A DNA stretch of 64,000 bases from an uncultured Paraprevotella sp. GTDB taxonomy: Bacteria > Bacteroidota > Bacteroidia > Bacteroidales > Bacteroidaceae. This document shows, piece by piece, positions 26,307 through 34,800 of the stretch. Location of the stretch: the NCBI GenBank assembly GCA_944320775.1, contig CALUIV010000007.1:51973-115972 (forward strand), read 5' to 3'. A model generated the notes under the pieces. That model saw only the letters and a program-made list of their open reading frames with translations, was not told the origin of the DNA and did no database searches. Both the position numbers and the translations under genes were made by a program. Positions within the stretch are counted from its first letter, which is position 1, and the number at the start of each line of letters is the position of its first letter.

Positions 26307-29300
26307 ATGATGATAAGGATAATATATAGATATTTGGCGGCTGTTCTGCTTTTATCCTGTTTGGGCGGATTGACACCGCTGAAAGCTCAGGAACTTGTGG
26401 GACAAGAAGAATTGGGCGGACGCAAGGCTTTGGTAGGACCTGATTGTCTGGTGAACCAGTTTGCATCGAATGTTGCTCTGTTGGGAGGAATTGACGGACT
26501 GGAGAATCTGGTAGATGAGAATCCGGACAACTATGCTACATTCGCCACCGGGGTGGCTGTAGGAGTTACGGAACAGCCTCTGTTCAGTGTGAAAGATATG
26601 AAACACACCTATGAGGCCGGTACGGAGGCCGGGATCTGTATGGTGTCGAGTGAAAGCGGAGGCCTTCTCTCGCTGAATGTCATTCAGTTGTTTACCATCA
26701 GAGCATATAATAATGGTAAACTGATCGGGACTTATCCGGTTACGGCAGGTCAGGCCGGCAGTGGCGTGGGACTCGATTTGATAAAGATCCCCGGTACCGA
26801 TAATCTGGCTGTCAATCTGACTTGTACTCCGACGGAGGATTTTGATGAACTTTATGTGAACATCAGTGGCGGACTGGACGTCAGTGTCATCAAGGAACTG
26901 AAGTTTAAATACGCTTTTGTCGGCAAACCTGTGCAGTGTTTGCTTACTGATACTGGGATTAAGGAATATGCCCAGAAAACGAATCAGGCCAATAACGGTG
27001 CTAATGCCAAAATAACTCCTGACGGTTTGTGTATTCCGGTGCTGGTTCCTTTTCCGATTATCAGAAGTGAACTGAATAAAATGGTGGACGACAACACCGG
27101 CAATTCATGTAGTGTGACCAATGTGCTTTCTATTGGTTACAAAGGTGGAGTCTCTTTGTCAACAGAAAAATCAGTCGTTTTTCCTGCCGGCAGTGAGGTG
27201 GGTTTCGTTTATCAGAATGCTTCGGCTCTGAACCTTAAATTGGGAAACTATGTGGACATCACCTTATATAATACGGATGGAACAGAACAGACAGAAAGAG
27301 TAGAAGCAGGAGTTCTTTCTTTGGTGATTGCCGAAGGCGGAAAAATGACTTCATCAGTTATTGCTGATAAGGAATTCTATAAGGCAGAAATAAGTTTTTA
27401 TACGCTTGTCTCTGCCAATCTGGGTAATCTGGGCGTTTATTATGGATTTGTCAATGAGCCTCCGATGCTGGCTCACCGATGTCCGATAAATCCGTCTGCC
27501 ACCGTTGAGCTCTGTGCCGACCAGACTGGTTATCAGCTGATGTCTAATCCGGAGGTGACTGTAGCCTGGAGTCTTGATGAGAGTTCACCGTGCAAGAATA
27601 ATGTGGAAGTGACATCCAGTGGTAAAGTTACGTTTACCGCTAATCCGTCTGCGGATGGAGATATCTATGTTTTCAGAGCTACAGCGGTGTCCTGTAATCA
27701 CAATCCGAAGTGTTATGAATTGGTTACCATAAACAGAGGCCGTTCCTATTATGAAGAAGGCTGTTCGGAGGTGATTTATAATGAATCGGAAGATTTAGAG
27801 AAATTTGTGCTTTCGGATGATATTTATGGTTCAAGCGGAAGTCTGATTTCTATAAGTGATCTGACAAATCCAGCGAATATACTGAATGCTGATTGGAATG
27901 ATTATGCAAGCTATGTAGGCGGTTTGTCCATAGCCAGCAATTTGCGTGTGGTGGGTGTGAAGACAAAGGATGGTTCACCGATAAAATTAATGGATGAAGA
28001 AGGAAGTACGGCAAAAACAAAACGTGTGGGTTTTGTGGTAGAAGCAAGTTCTACATTCCTTAATGCCGATGTTCTGCAGTTCTTCCAGATACGTTGTTAT
28101 CATGATGGGGCAGAAGTGTACCGCAGTGTGGTAGATGAAACGAACACCGTAGGAGTAGGATTGATTGGTGAGCAGCAGTCGCAGAAAGTGCGTTTCAGTA
28201 TCGAAGTGCCGTCTGAGGTGGACTTTGATGAGTTTATGCTTTGGACATCCGGTGTACTGAAACTCGATTTGACCGAACTGCTTATTTATTATCCTTTTAT
28301 CGAAGATGCAGAATTGGGATGCACAGATCCTTTGAAGTGTGCAGAGATGATTTCCATGGAGAACGGAGCCATGGCGCATCCGGATTTGCATTTCCAGACA
28401 GCATCTGTTGCCGGAGTGATTAAGGATTTGGGCAATCTGATCGACGGGGATAATTCCACTTATTTCCTTTATCAGAATACGGTGCAGGCCGGTAGCGGAC
28501 TGACAGTTAAGGTTGAACTGGGTAAGACCATGGATTATCATCAGCAGCTGGGTATCATTATGGACAATGAAACATTCCTTGCCGGAGTACAGTTGGGAAC
28601 ATGGATGACCGTGGAAACTTATTATCAGGGAAAAGCTACGGGTGATAAGTTTGATAACTGGGGCGTGCTTGGTCTGAATCTGATCGGGTATGGAGATAAG
28701 AATTATCTGATTTGTACGCCAACTCGCAGTTATGATGAAGTACGTATCACTTTTGCGGGAATTGCCAATGTGTTGGAGGGTTTCAAACTGTATGGACTTT
28801 TCACCCGTAATGATAAGAATATGAACGGTATTCCGGATTGTATAGATCCGGATCAGGAGTGTTCCGTAAGTTTGGGGTTAAGTGTCAATAAAATATGTGT
28901 AGGGGAAGATATGACTCTGAGTGGAACATTTCCGGTTGATGTTACTTCGATAACCGTGAAGGTTCCCGATCAGGATAATTTTGAGGCCACAGTAACCAAT
29001 GCGTCGCCGCAAACCGATAAGACATCTTTTAGTGTAACAATACCTACGGTGCATGCCGGAAGAGCCATGCCGCTTCTGGTTTATGATGCAAACGGTAAAT
29101 ATCTGGACGGACTGATGTATACCGTGTATCCGAATCAGGCAGTGTGGCGAGTAAATCCTTTGAATACGGACTGGAATGAACCGAACAATTGGGATGGAAA
29201 CATCGAACCATATTGCTGTACGAACGTGATTGTTCCTGAGGGAGCTACTATGTATCCGGTACTGGTGGCCGATGCTGATAATCCGGCTGATACCTATTGT

Positions 29301-30989
29301 TGTGACGGTATCTATTTCGAAGCAGACGGCGATGAGGCTACTGCGCCAGCTCAGGTGGTGAATATTCCGGAACTGGCTTATAATAAAGCCTGGGTGGATG
29401 TGGAAATGATGCCGAACAGATATTATATGTTTTCGGCACCTCTGAAAAATTCACATACAGGAGACTTGTTTGTTCCGGCAGATATGAATGGAAAACAAAG
29501 CGGATTGGAATTTACTAACCTGGACATAACAAACTGTCCACAGAACAGATTCAATCCAAGGGTATTCCAGAGAAAATGGCACAGTACGCTTAATGTCAGA
29601 CTGCTTGACGAGATAAGTTATACAGATAATCCGGATGGAACACGTACGGACAACTGGACGGCTACAAAACAGGAAAATACAGATTGGACAGCACCATTCA
29701 ATGCTTTGAATCATACGTATACTCCGAGTGAAGGATTCTCGGTGTGGGTGGACAATGGAAATCTGGACAGAAATGAAACTGTGGTGTTCCGTTTGCCTAA
29801 GCAGCATGATTATTATAATTACTATACTCCCGACGGAATGATGCTGGAGGAATATGAAGGAGAAGTAAAGAGTGGCAGCAACAATAATTATACTTCCACT
29901 AATACTTCACTTTCACGTGGCGGGAATACCCGTTTCATTTATGAAGGCGTAGCGGATAATCTTCAGAAGGCTAATGGGCGTTATGAATCGCAAAAATATA
30001 CTCTAGGAGAGGTTTTGACCATAACGGCAACAATATCTGAAGCCGGAGACCGCTTTATGGTGGGAAATCCGTTTATGTCGGATATTGATATTAAGACATT
30101 CCTGAGCGTAAATCAGGAGAAAGTGCAATTTTTGGACAGATATAATGGTACGGAATATGTATCTTATACTTTGGATGCGAGCGGCAATCTGTCATCGGCA
30201 GCAACAGGTTCGGCTGTAATAGAACCGTTGGAATCGGTGGTTGTTACGTCAAAGTCGACTACAGACAAAACGCTTGTACTGAGCTTTACCCGGGATATGA
30301 TGTTGAATACTGTTGGGGCTGGAACTGCTCAAGCGGTGCGCACTCGGTCGGTAACAGGAACGTCCGTTCCGCTTTATGTAAAAATAACGTCCGACGGACA
30401 GACTTCCAGTCTGATGGTTGCGGACAGTCCGGAAGCGGGAAAGAGCAAGAGACTTTTCGATTCGGATGTGAAGCCGTCTGTGAGTGTTTCTGCACTGGAT
30501 GAAGAAGCAGTCTATGCTATTTACGGGACGGAAAAAGCGGAAATACCGTTGGCCATACAATTAGCCCAAGCAGACCGGACGGTCACCTTCCATTTTGATG
30601 GAGCTGTAGCTGATTATCAGGATGAATGGGTGCTGGCGGATAAATATACCGGTGAGACTTATTCTCTGGAGGATACAATAACCATTGCATCTGTTTCGAC
30701 AAATGCGGGACGGTTTGTGCTTCAGAACAAAAAACGTATGGCCGAACAGGCAGCGGTGAAAGCAAGACACGTTTATGTGCTGGCTGCCCATGACGGAAAA
30801 CTGGAAATTATGTCGGACAAGATAGAGATGAAACAGGTGCGTGTCTATGGCATGGATGGTAAACTTCTGGCGGAGCAAAACGTTATCGGTTTTAGTTGTG
30901 TGGTAGATGGACTGAACGAACAGTTTGTACTGGTTCAGGCTGTACTTGCTGATGGTAGCCGGGAGCTGTTGAAATTAATGATTCCTTAA
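26307..30989 (+). CDS. Giant repeated secreted protein 2 (putative pilus-associated adhesin)
   Basis: About 1,560 residues from the ATG at 26307; an in-frame ATG at 26277 overlaps the previous gene and would put extra residues before the signal peptide (LLSCLGGLTPLKAQ). It is paralogous to the 18962 protein along its whole length: PDCLVNQFA versus PDCVIDDMV at the start and repeat domains with VSVIKELKFKYAFVG and FDEFMLWTSGVLKLDL. Its NMNGIPDCIDPDQEC loop sits at ~839, the same position as in giant 1. NTDWNEPNNW at ~953 and a similar C terminus with QVRVYGMDGKLLAEQNV complete the match. The last part resembles sorting domains of Bacteroidetes secreted proteins. Two such proteins interleaved with pilus lipoproteins suggest alternative or stacked adhesins. 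Confidence 0.72.
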   Translation: MMIRIIYRYLAAVLLLSCLGGLTPLKAQELVGQEELGGRKALVGPDCLVNQFASNVALLGGIDGLENLVDENPDNYATFATGVAVGVTEQPLFSVKDMKHTYEAGTEAGICMVSSESGGLLSLNVIQLFTIRAYNNGKLIGTYPVTAGQAGSGVGLDLIKIPGTDNLAVNLTCTPTEDFDELYVNISGGLDVSVIKELKFKYAFVGKPVQCLLTDTGIKEYAQKTNQANNGANAKITPDGLCIPVLVPFPIIRSELNKMVDDNTGNSCSVTNVLSIGYKGGVSLSTEKSVVFPAGSEVGFVYQNASALNLKLGNYVDITLYNTDGTEQTERVEAGVLSLVIAEGGKMTSSVIADKEFYKAEISFYTLVSANLGNLGVYYGFVNEPPMLAHRCPINPSATVELCADQTGYQLMSNPEVTVAWSLDESSPCKNNVEVTSSGKVTFTANPSADGDIYVFRATAVSCNHNPKCYELVTINRGRSYYEEGCSEVIYNESEDLEKFVLSDDIYGSSGSLISISDLTNPANILNADWNDYASYVGGLSIASNLRVVGVKTKDGSPIKLMDEEGSTAKTKRVGFVVEASSTFLNADVLQFFQIRCYHDGAEVYRSVVDETNTVGVGLIGEQQSQKVRFSIEVPSEVDFDEFMLWTSGVLKLDLTELLIYYPFIEDAELGCTDPLKCAEMISMENGAMAHPDLHFQTASVAGVIKDLGNLIDGDNSTYFLYQNTVQAGSGLTVKVELGKTMDYHQQLGIIMDNETFLAGVQLGTWMTVETYYQGKATGDKFDNWGVLGLNLIGYGDKNYLICTPTRSYDEVRITFAGIANVLEGFKLYGLFTRNDKNMNGIPDCIDPDQECSVSLGLSVNKICVGEDMTLSGTFPVDVTSITVKVPDQDNFEATVTNASPQTDKTSFSVTIPTVHAGRAMPLLVYDANGKYLDGLMYTVYPNQAVWRVNPLNTDWNEPNNWDGNIEPYCCTNVIVPEGATMYPVLVADADNPADTYCCDGIYFEADGDEATAPAQVVNIPELAYNKAWVDVEMMPNRYYMFSAPLKNSHTGDLFVPADMNGKQSGLEFTNLDITNCPQNRFNPRVFQRKWHSTLNVRLLDEISYTDNPDGTRTDNWTATKQENTDWTAPFNALNHTYTPSEGFSVWVDNGNLDRNETVVFRLPKQHDYYNYYTPDGMMLEEYEGEVKSGSNNNYTSTNTSLSRGGNTRFIYEGVADNLQKANGRYESQKYTLGEVLTITATISEAGDRFMVGNPFMSDIDIKTFLSVNQEKVQFLDRYNGTEYVSYTLDASGNLSSAATGSAVIEPLESVVVTSKSTTDKTLVLSFTRDMMLNTVGAGTAQAVRTRSVTGTSVPLYVKITSDGQTSSLMVADSPEAGKSKRLFDSDVKPSVSVSALDEEAVYAIYGTEKAEIPLAIQLAQADRTVTFHFDGAVADYQDEWVLADKYTGETYSLEDTITIASVSTNAGRFVLQNKKRMAEQAAVKARHVYVLAAHDGKLEIMSDKIEMKQVRVYGMDGKLLAEQNVIGFSCVVDGLNEQFVLVQAVLADGSRELLKLMIP

Positions 30990-31020
30990 TTAAAGGAGGA
31001 TACGAAATAAATTGAGATAT

Positions 31021-32451
31021 ATGAAACTGAAAAAATTAATCTATATTTATTGTGTTTCGTGTTTGTTGCTTACTTCCTGTTCTGAGCAATCTGTATCAGG
31101 AGAGTTGGGAAACAAACCCAAAGAACAGAGTTTTACCGTGGCAGTGGAGAGCGTTGGTGAATTATTTACCGGTGGCGAAGGTGTGGTTGTACAGCAAGCA
31201 CTCACCCGGCGTCCTATATCAAGTGTGACACCTACGCAAACCTTCGATAAACTGGCGTTGCTGATTGTGGAATACAATAGTCCGGCAAAGATAGTATATA
31301 AAAAGGTAATTGAGGATTGGAGTAATCCGGACAACAAAGCCAGTATTCCCTGGAGTACGGAGGACGGACAAGGACGTTATGCTACCATCAGTCTGACGGG
31401 TGAAGAATGTCTGGAAGAGGGAAAAACATATATGGCTTACGTAATCGGTTACCAGTCGGGGACGTATGGTGGGTATGAGCCTTTTCAGAATGTAGAGGTT
31501 GGTGATTATTATCTTCATACGGAGGTAGCTACCGTACCGAAAGATGGATTTGCCGAAGAGATCTTTGCTGGGGCGGAAGTATTCTTTGTTCAGAATGGAG
31601 TCATTCTTTCAAAAACCAGCGAGAATGCCGAGTTACAACACGGACTGATGGTGGCACGGCGTCAGGTGGCTGGTACGTTCGGTTATTTTACGCATGTTCC
31701 GGTAGTAGTCAACGGGAAATCTGTGGCTCGTTTAAGACTGGTGGCCACGAAGCGGAATCAGACGGTGATTTTCGGAGGATTCCGCGGGGTTGATGATTCG
31801 TTTGATTTTCATAAAGATAACGTTATTAATGGGATGAATCCGCGGACGGACTATGACTGTATGCTGGCCGGATCGCAGCATAATGATGCATTCTCTGTAT
31901 ATGAAATCGATCTTTGCAAATGGTTTCCGGGAAATACAGAAAATCCACTGTTACCGTTGGATAAAAATGGAGATGGATATCTGGATCAGCTGGACAGCAA
32001 CTGGCAGACGGATGAAACTGCTTATCCAAAAGGAACAATTTCGTTGCCGCGAGGTACGGTCTTCGGTGATCGCTTTTGGATTGCCGTAGCGATGACACCG
32101 GAGGATGTGGCGGCTGGAATTCCTACATTTCAGATGCAATTGTTGGATGCAGAGGGCGGAATTGTGAAATATTGGGATGTTGCGTTGAGAAATTACGAAA
32201 CGGCTGGTGAGGACCGTACTCTCGTGTCCTTACCGGAAGGACAGAATGGCCGGACGCAAATTACCAAATTGGAGAATGTAGATACGGAAAAATGTTTCAG
32301 CGTAGTGCGCAACAGATTATATACGATGGGTGAGAAAAACCAGTCTCAGAGCTATGGCGAAGATGAACCGATCGATTTGAGCAAGGTTGATGTATTAGTA
32401 CTGGATGCCCGTCATGAATGGCAGATTCAGAATTCGATTATCTTTAACTGA
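31021..32451 (+). CDS. Mfa-like pilus lipoprotein 5
   Basis: About 476 residues from the ATG at 31021. An in-frame TTG at 31012 is better spaced from the unusually good Shine-Dalgarno AAAGGAGGA (30992-31000), so the start is uncertain. It is a lipoprotein (LLLTSCSEQ). It resembles the first fimbrillin: QQALTRRPISS (Thr-Arg site near residue 62), ARRQVAGTFGYFTHVP, LDKNGDGYLDQLDSNW (calcium-loop-like), LPRGTVFGDRFWIAV, DEPIDLSKVDVLVLD and a final HEWQIQNSIIFN. Position directly after giant 2 suggests a partner or capping subunit. Transcription ends at a hairpin overlapping the convergent redoxin gene. Confidence 0.75.
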   Translation: MKLKKLIYIYCVSCLLLTSCSEQSVSGELGNKPKEQSFTVAVESVGELFTGGEGVVVQQALTRRPISSVTPTQTFDKLALLIVEYNSPAKIVYKKVIEDWSNPDNKASIPWSTEDGQGRYATISLTGEECLEEGKTYMAYVIGYQSGTYGGYEPFQNVEVGDYYLHTEVATVPKDGFAEEIFAGAEVFFVQNGVILSKTSENAELQHGLMVARRQVAGTFGYFTHVPVVVNGKSVARLRLVATKRNQTVIFGGFRGVDDSFDFHKDNVINGMNPRTDYDCMLAGSQHNDAFSVYEIDLCKWFPGNTENPLLPLDKNGDGYLDQLDSNWQTDETAYPKGTISLPRGTVFGDRFWIAVAMTPEDVAAGIPTFQMQLLDAEGGIVKYWDVALRNYETAGEDRTLVSLPEGQNGRTQITKLENVDTEKCFSVVRNRLYTMGEKNQSQSYGEDEPIDLSKVDVLVLDARHEWQIQNSIIFN

Positions 32452-32472
32452 TTTTAGAATATGATTAATGAT

Positions 32473-32514
32473 AAGCATTCTTGTAGGATTCTAATCCAGA
32501 TAGAATGCTTTTTT
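32473..32514 (+). terminator. Terminator of the pilus locus
   Basis: AAGCATTCT (32473-32481) pairs with AGAATGCTT (32502-32510), followed by a T-run. It lies inside the 3' end of the convergent redoxin gene (stop at 32491), so the two transcripts overlap tail to tail. Confidence 0.8.
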
Positions 32515-33051
32515 CGTATCAATAAACCACTGCTCTAATTCTTCGCGTGAAGCTAAGGGGTTGTCCGTGTATATGGCGCGTATGATTCCTTCTTTATCTA
32601 TAACGTAGATAAGTGGAACGGTATTGTAAGCGAATAAACGGTAGATCTGGTCATTCGGTTGTGCAGAGTAGGGAAGCGACAGGTTGTGTTGTTGCCAGAA
32701 TCTGTTTACAGATTGGTCTTCTTCAGCTCTACTGATACATAAAAAATGCCAGGTCGTATCTTGCTGATGAGCCAGATAGACTTCATTTATGATCGGTAAT
32801 TCTTTCTGACAATCACTGCATTGGGTGTGGAAGAAGGTGAGCAGACAATTTTTTCCAATGAGGTCATTTGTACATAAGTTTGTTCCGTTCGATAATTTAA
32901 TTTCAAAATCAGGTATCGAATCACCAATGTTTAATTTACTTCCCGAAGGAGTATCGTCTATCGGTTCTGAAATACATGAGGCTATCAGTAACATTTCAGG
33001 CACGATGATCCATCGTTTTACGATTTTAAAGAATGTTTTTATTCTAATCAT
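32491..33051 (-). CDS. TlpA/redoxin-type thioredoxin-like lipoprotein
   Basis: A 186-residue protein with a lipoprotein signal (LLIASC, Cys26) and a thioredoxin-fold body of the AhpC/TlpA redoxin kind (IGDSIPDFEIKL, LLTFFHTQCSDC). The redox motif is CSDC (C78, C81). The cis-proline region VPLIYVIDKEG and the strand IIRAIYTD complete the fold. Members are exported thiol-disulfide oxidoreductases anchored in an envelope membrane; whether this one reduces or oxidises cannot be told. It stands alone between two unrelated units and is convergent with the pilus locus. The start at 33051 gives a normal signal peptide. Confidence 0.85.
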   Translation of the reverse strand: MIRIKTFFKIVKRWIIVPEMLLIASCISEPIDDTPSGSKLNIGDSIPDFEIKLSNGTNLCTNDLIGKNCLLTFFHTQCSDCQKELPIINEVYLAHQQDTTWHFLCISRAEEDQSVNRFWQQHNLSLPYSAQPNDQIYRLFAYNTVPLIYVIDKEGIIRAIYTDNPLASREELEQWFIDTKKAFYLD

Positions 33052-33171
33052 ATTTAGTTCTTTTAGTCCGTTGCTCTATAAAACATAATATCCCTGAATA
33101 ATTTGAATTAGTCAAATGATACTGTCAGATGCATTTTTTCGTAATTGCCATAAAGTGACTTGTGAGAGTCG

Positions 33172-34305
33172 TTACTGATGATTATTCCAGTCTGCCAGTA
33201 TCATGCTCATAACTTCGCCGTAATTTTTTGTTCCTGAAGCTATTTTGTTACCCTGCAGATACCAGTTATAGAATAGATCTTGTACTTTTCCAATAATTGG
33301 GCTGTATCGTTTCTGCCAATATTCATAACGTATCTGAGTCTGTTGGAGTATTTCAGGATGGATTGTTGTTATCCATTGGCTGAATTCGTCTTCGGTAAGT
33401 AATAGTCTGGCACTGCTGTTTACATAGGGGAGAATACCGAGATAGCCGCTATAACGTATAGCTGGAGTTGAAGAAAGCGTGCATGAACGGTAAGCCCAGT
33501 AATTTGCTTCTGCTTCGCTGCTAATTCCCAATACATGACTAAGCTCGTGGGCATATGTAAAAGGATATTGTCCGGCTGTAAGTTCTTCGTTGAGTTGCAT
33601 TTCGCAGAAGAATGGTCCCATATAGCCCATAACACCAACTGCAGAATAAAGCGTATTGAACAGTAGTCTTTTCGGACGTACTTCTGTTTGTGTGCGACAA
33701 AGTCCGTAATGACCGGGGAAAGTATAGAAAATGTTTTGCAATTGATTTTGCCAGACCTGTTTTTCTACAGTATTGGGTTGTCGGATTGCTTCTTTTTCTA
33801 ATGCCATACGATCCATTCCGGTAGAAGCTGAAAAAGTCAAACGATAGCTATCGTTTAACCGATCTGTATAATATTTCAGAAAGGAACGGAAGTTCTGATT
33901 TTCATAAGTTGCCGGCTGGATATTGGCTCGTTCGAAATATGATGTACGAAAATAATTTATTCCCCATCCGAGATAGAACCAGATATAAATCCACAGGATG
34001 CCTTCACCAAGATAAAGCAAGGTATCGGATATGGGATGTTTTTTCTTATAACTCCAAATAAGGAAACTGATGAGGCCGGTAAAACTGATGAGGACAAGAA
34101 TCTCTTCGCAGGAATAAGGCAACCATCCGGATATAACATGAAGCATAGAAGATAAAAGCGGATAAAGACTACGGGCATACCATTCACCGAGGCCGTCAAA
34201 AAAACGACAACAGACTATGTAAATAGTCAGCAATAAGGCTACGGAACATCGGATGATACGTCCTTTATTTCTTTTCTTGTTCCTTTTTTCTTTTGTGCAC
34301 CTCAT
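33172..34305 (-). CDS. DUF3810 membrane metalloprotease-like protein
   Basis: About 377 residues from the ATG at 34305 (MRCTKEK); a longer reading to 34395 exists but begins with unlikely sequence. Three hydrophobic segments in the first ~130 residues (CSVALLLTIYIVCC, ILVLISFTGLISFLIW, EGILWIYIWFYLGW) are followed by a soluble domain with the zinc-protease signature HELSH plus a downstream SEAEANYWAY (Glu ligand candidate). This is the layout of the DUF3810 family, common and uncharacterised in Bacteroidetes. HExxH with the trailing Glu suggests a gluzincin-like zinc peptidase. It is transcribed away from the small-RNA/permease region. Confidence 0.8.
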   Translation of the reverse strand: MRCTKEKRNKKRNKGRIIRCSVALLLTIYIVCCRFFDGLGEWYARSLYPLLSSMLHVISGWLPYSCEEILVLISFTGLISFLIWSYKKKHPISDTLLYLGEGILWIYIWFYLGWGINYFRTSYFERANIQPATYENQNFRSFLKYYTDRLNDSYRLTFSASTGMDRMALEKEAIRQPNTVEKQVWQNQLQNIFYTFPGHYGLCRTQTEVRPKRLLFNTLYSAVGVMGYMGPFFCEMQLNEELTAGQYPFTYAHELSHVLGISSEAEANYWAYRSCTLSSTPAIRYSGYLGILPYVNSSARLLLTEDEFSQWITTIHPEILQQTQIRYEYWQKRYSPIIGKVQDLFYNWYLQGNKIASGTKNYGEVMSMILADWNNHQ

Positions 34306-34399
34306 ATTAAAATTGGATTGTTGTCCATTACGTGATAAATGTTTGTGAACATGATGCAAAAATACGTTTTTTGTTGAATAAATACGTATTTCCATATAA

Positions 34400-34649
34400 A
34401 AAAGAAAGAGGATGTATCCGCTGATACGCCCTCAACAAACAAAATAATAAATTTTCAATTTAAAAGTGTGGAACTTTCTCAGCTCGACTGACTTCGATTG
34501 AAATGTTTTGGTAAGCATCTTGCGGTAAACCGCTATAAACTTCAGTTTGTTGATTTTTGTTACCCTTTTACATTAGCAATCTTTTACCTTAAACTCTTCA
34601 CAGAGTTGTTGAATTATAATAATTATTACCCTTTAATTTTACTTTGCTA
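34400..34649 (-). ncRNA. Small RNA copy 3 of an FNR-box-linked family
   Basis: A predicted ~250-nt minus-strand transcript. Promoter: TTG at 34681-34683 and TAATTTTA (34653-34660) with 20 bases between. Terminator: GAGG/CCTC plus GTATC/GATAC stem (34408-34433) followed by a T-run on the minus strand. Internal features are a hairpin with a GUGA tetraloop (AACTCT-GTGA-AGAGTT, 34592-34607) and a second hairpin (GCGGT/ACCGC, 34522-34533). The AAGATTG...AGGGTAA stretch is shared with the two copies at 36.2-37.0 kb. It lacks the TGTCATAAG closing stem of the other copies. No credible open frame is present. It is divergent from the permease gene. Confidence 0.6.
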
Positions 34650-34720
34650 CTGTAAAATTAGTGGTTTTTGAAGGTGTAGACAAAAAATAGATAGAATTTG
34701 TCGCATAAAAAGCTGATTTC

Positions 34721-34734
34721 TTGATATAAATCAA
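34721..34734. promoter_or_regulatory. FNR-type palindrome 3 (between small RNA 3 and the permease)
   Basis: TTGATATAAATCAA is a perfect match to TTGAT-N4-ATCAA, the binding consensus of FNR-type regulators. Its near edge is 61 bases from the edge of the small-RNA -7 box, the same as in the two other copies. It also overlaps the -33 region of the permease promoter on the opposite strand, so one bound protein could activate the small RNA and block the permease. Confidence 0.65.
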
Positions 34735-34753
34735 CAGATATACTCTAATTTTG
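34721..34753 (+). promoter_or_regulatory. Promoter of the nucleobase permease gene
   Basis: TTG at 34721-34723 and the -7 box TAATTTTG at 34746-34753 (22 bases between) give a reasonable Bacteroidetes promoter about 40 bases ahead of the ATG at 34801. The TTG is part of the FNR-type palindrome. Confidence 0.6.
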
Positions 34754-34800
34754 CAGATATTTAAAACAATTGTAATCATAATGTAAAAAAACGTGAAGTA

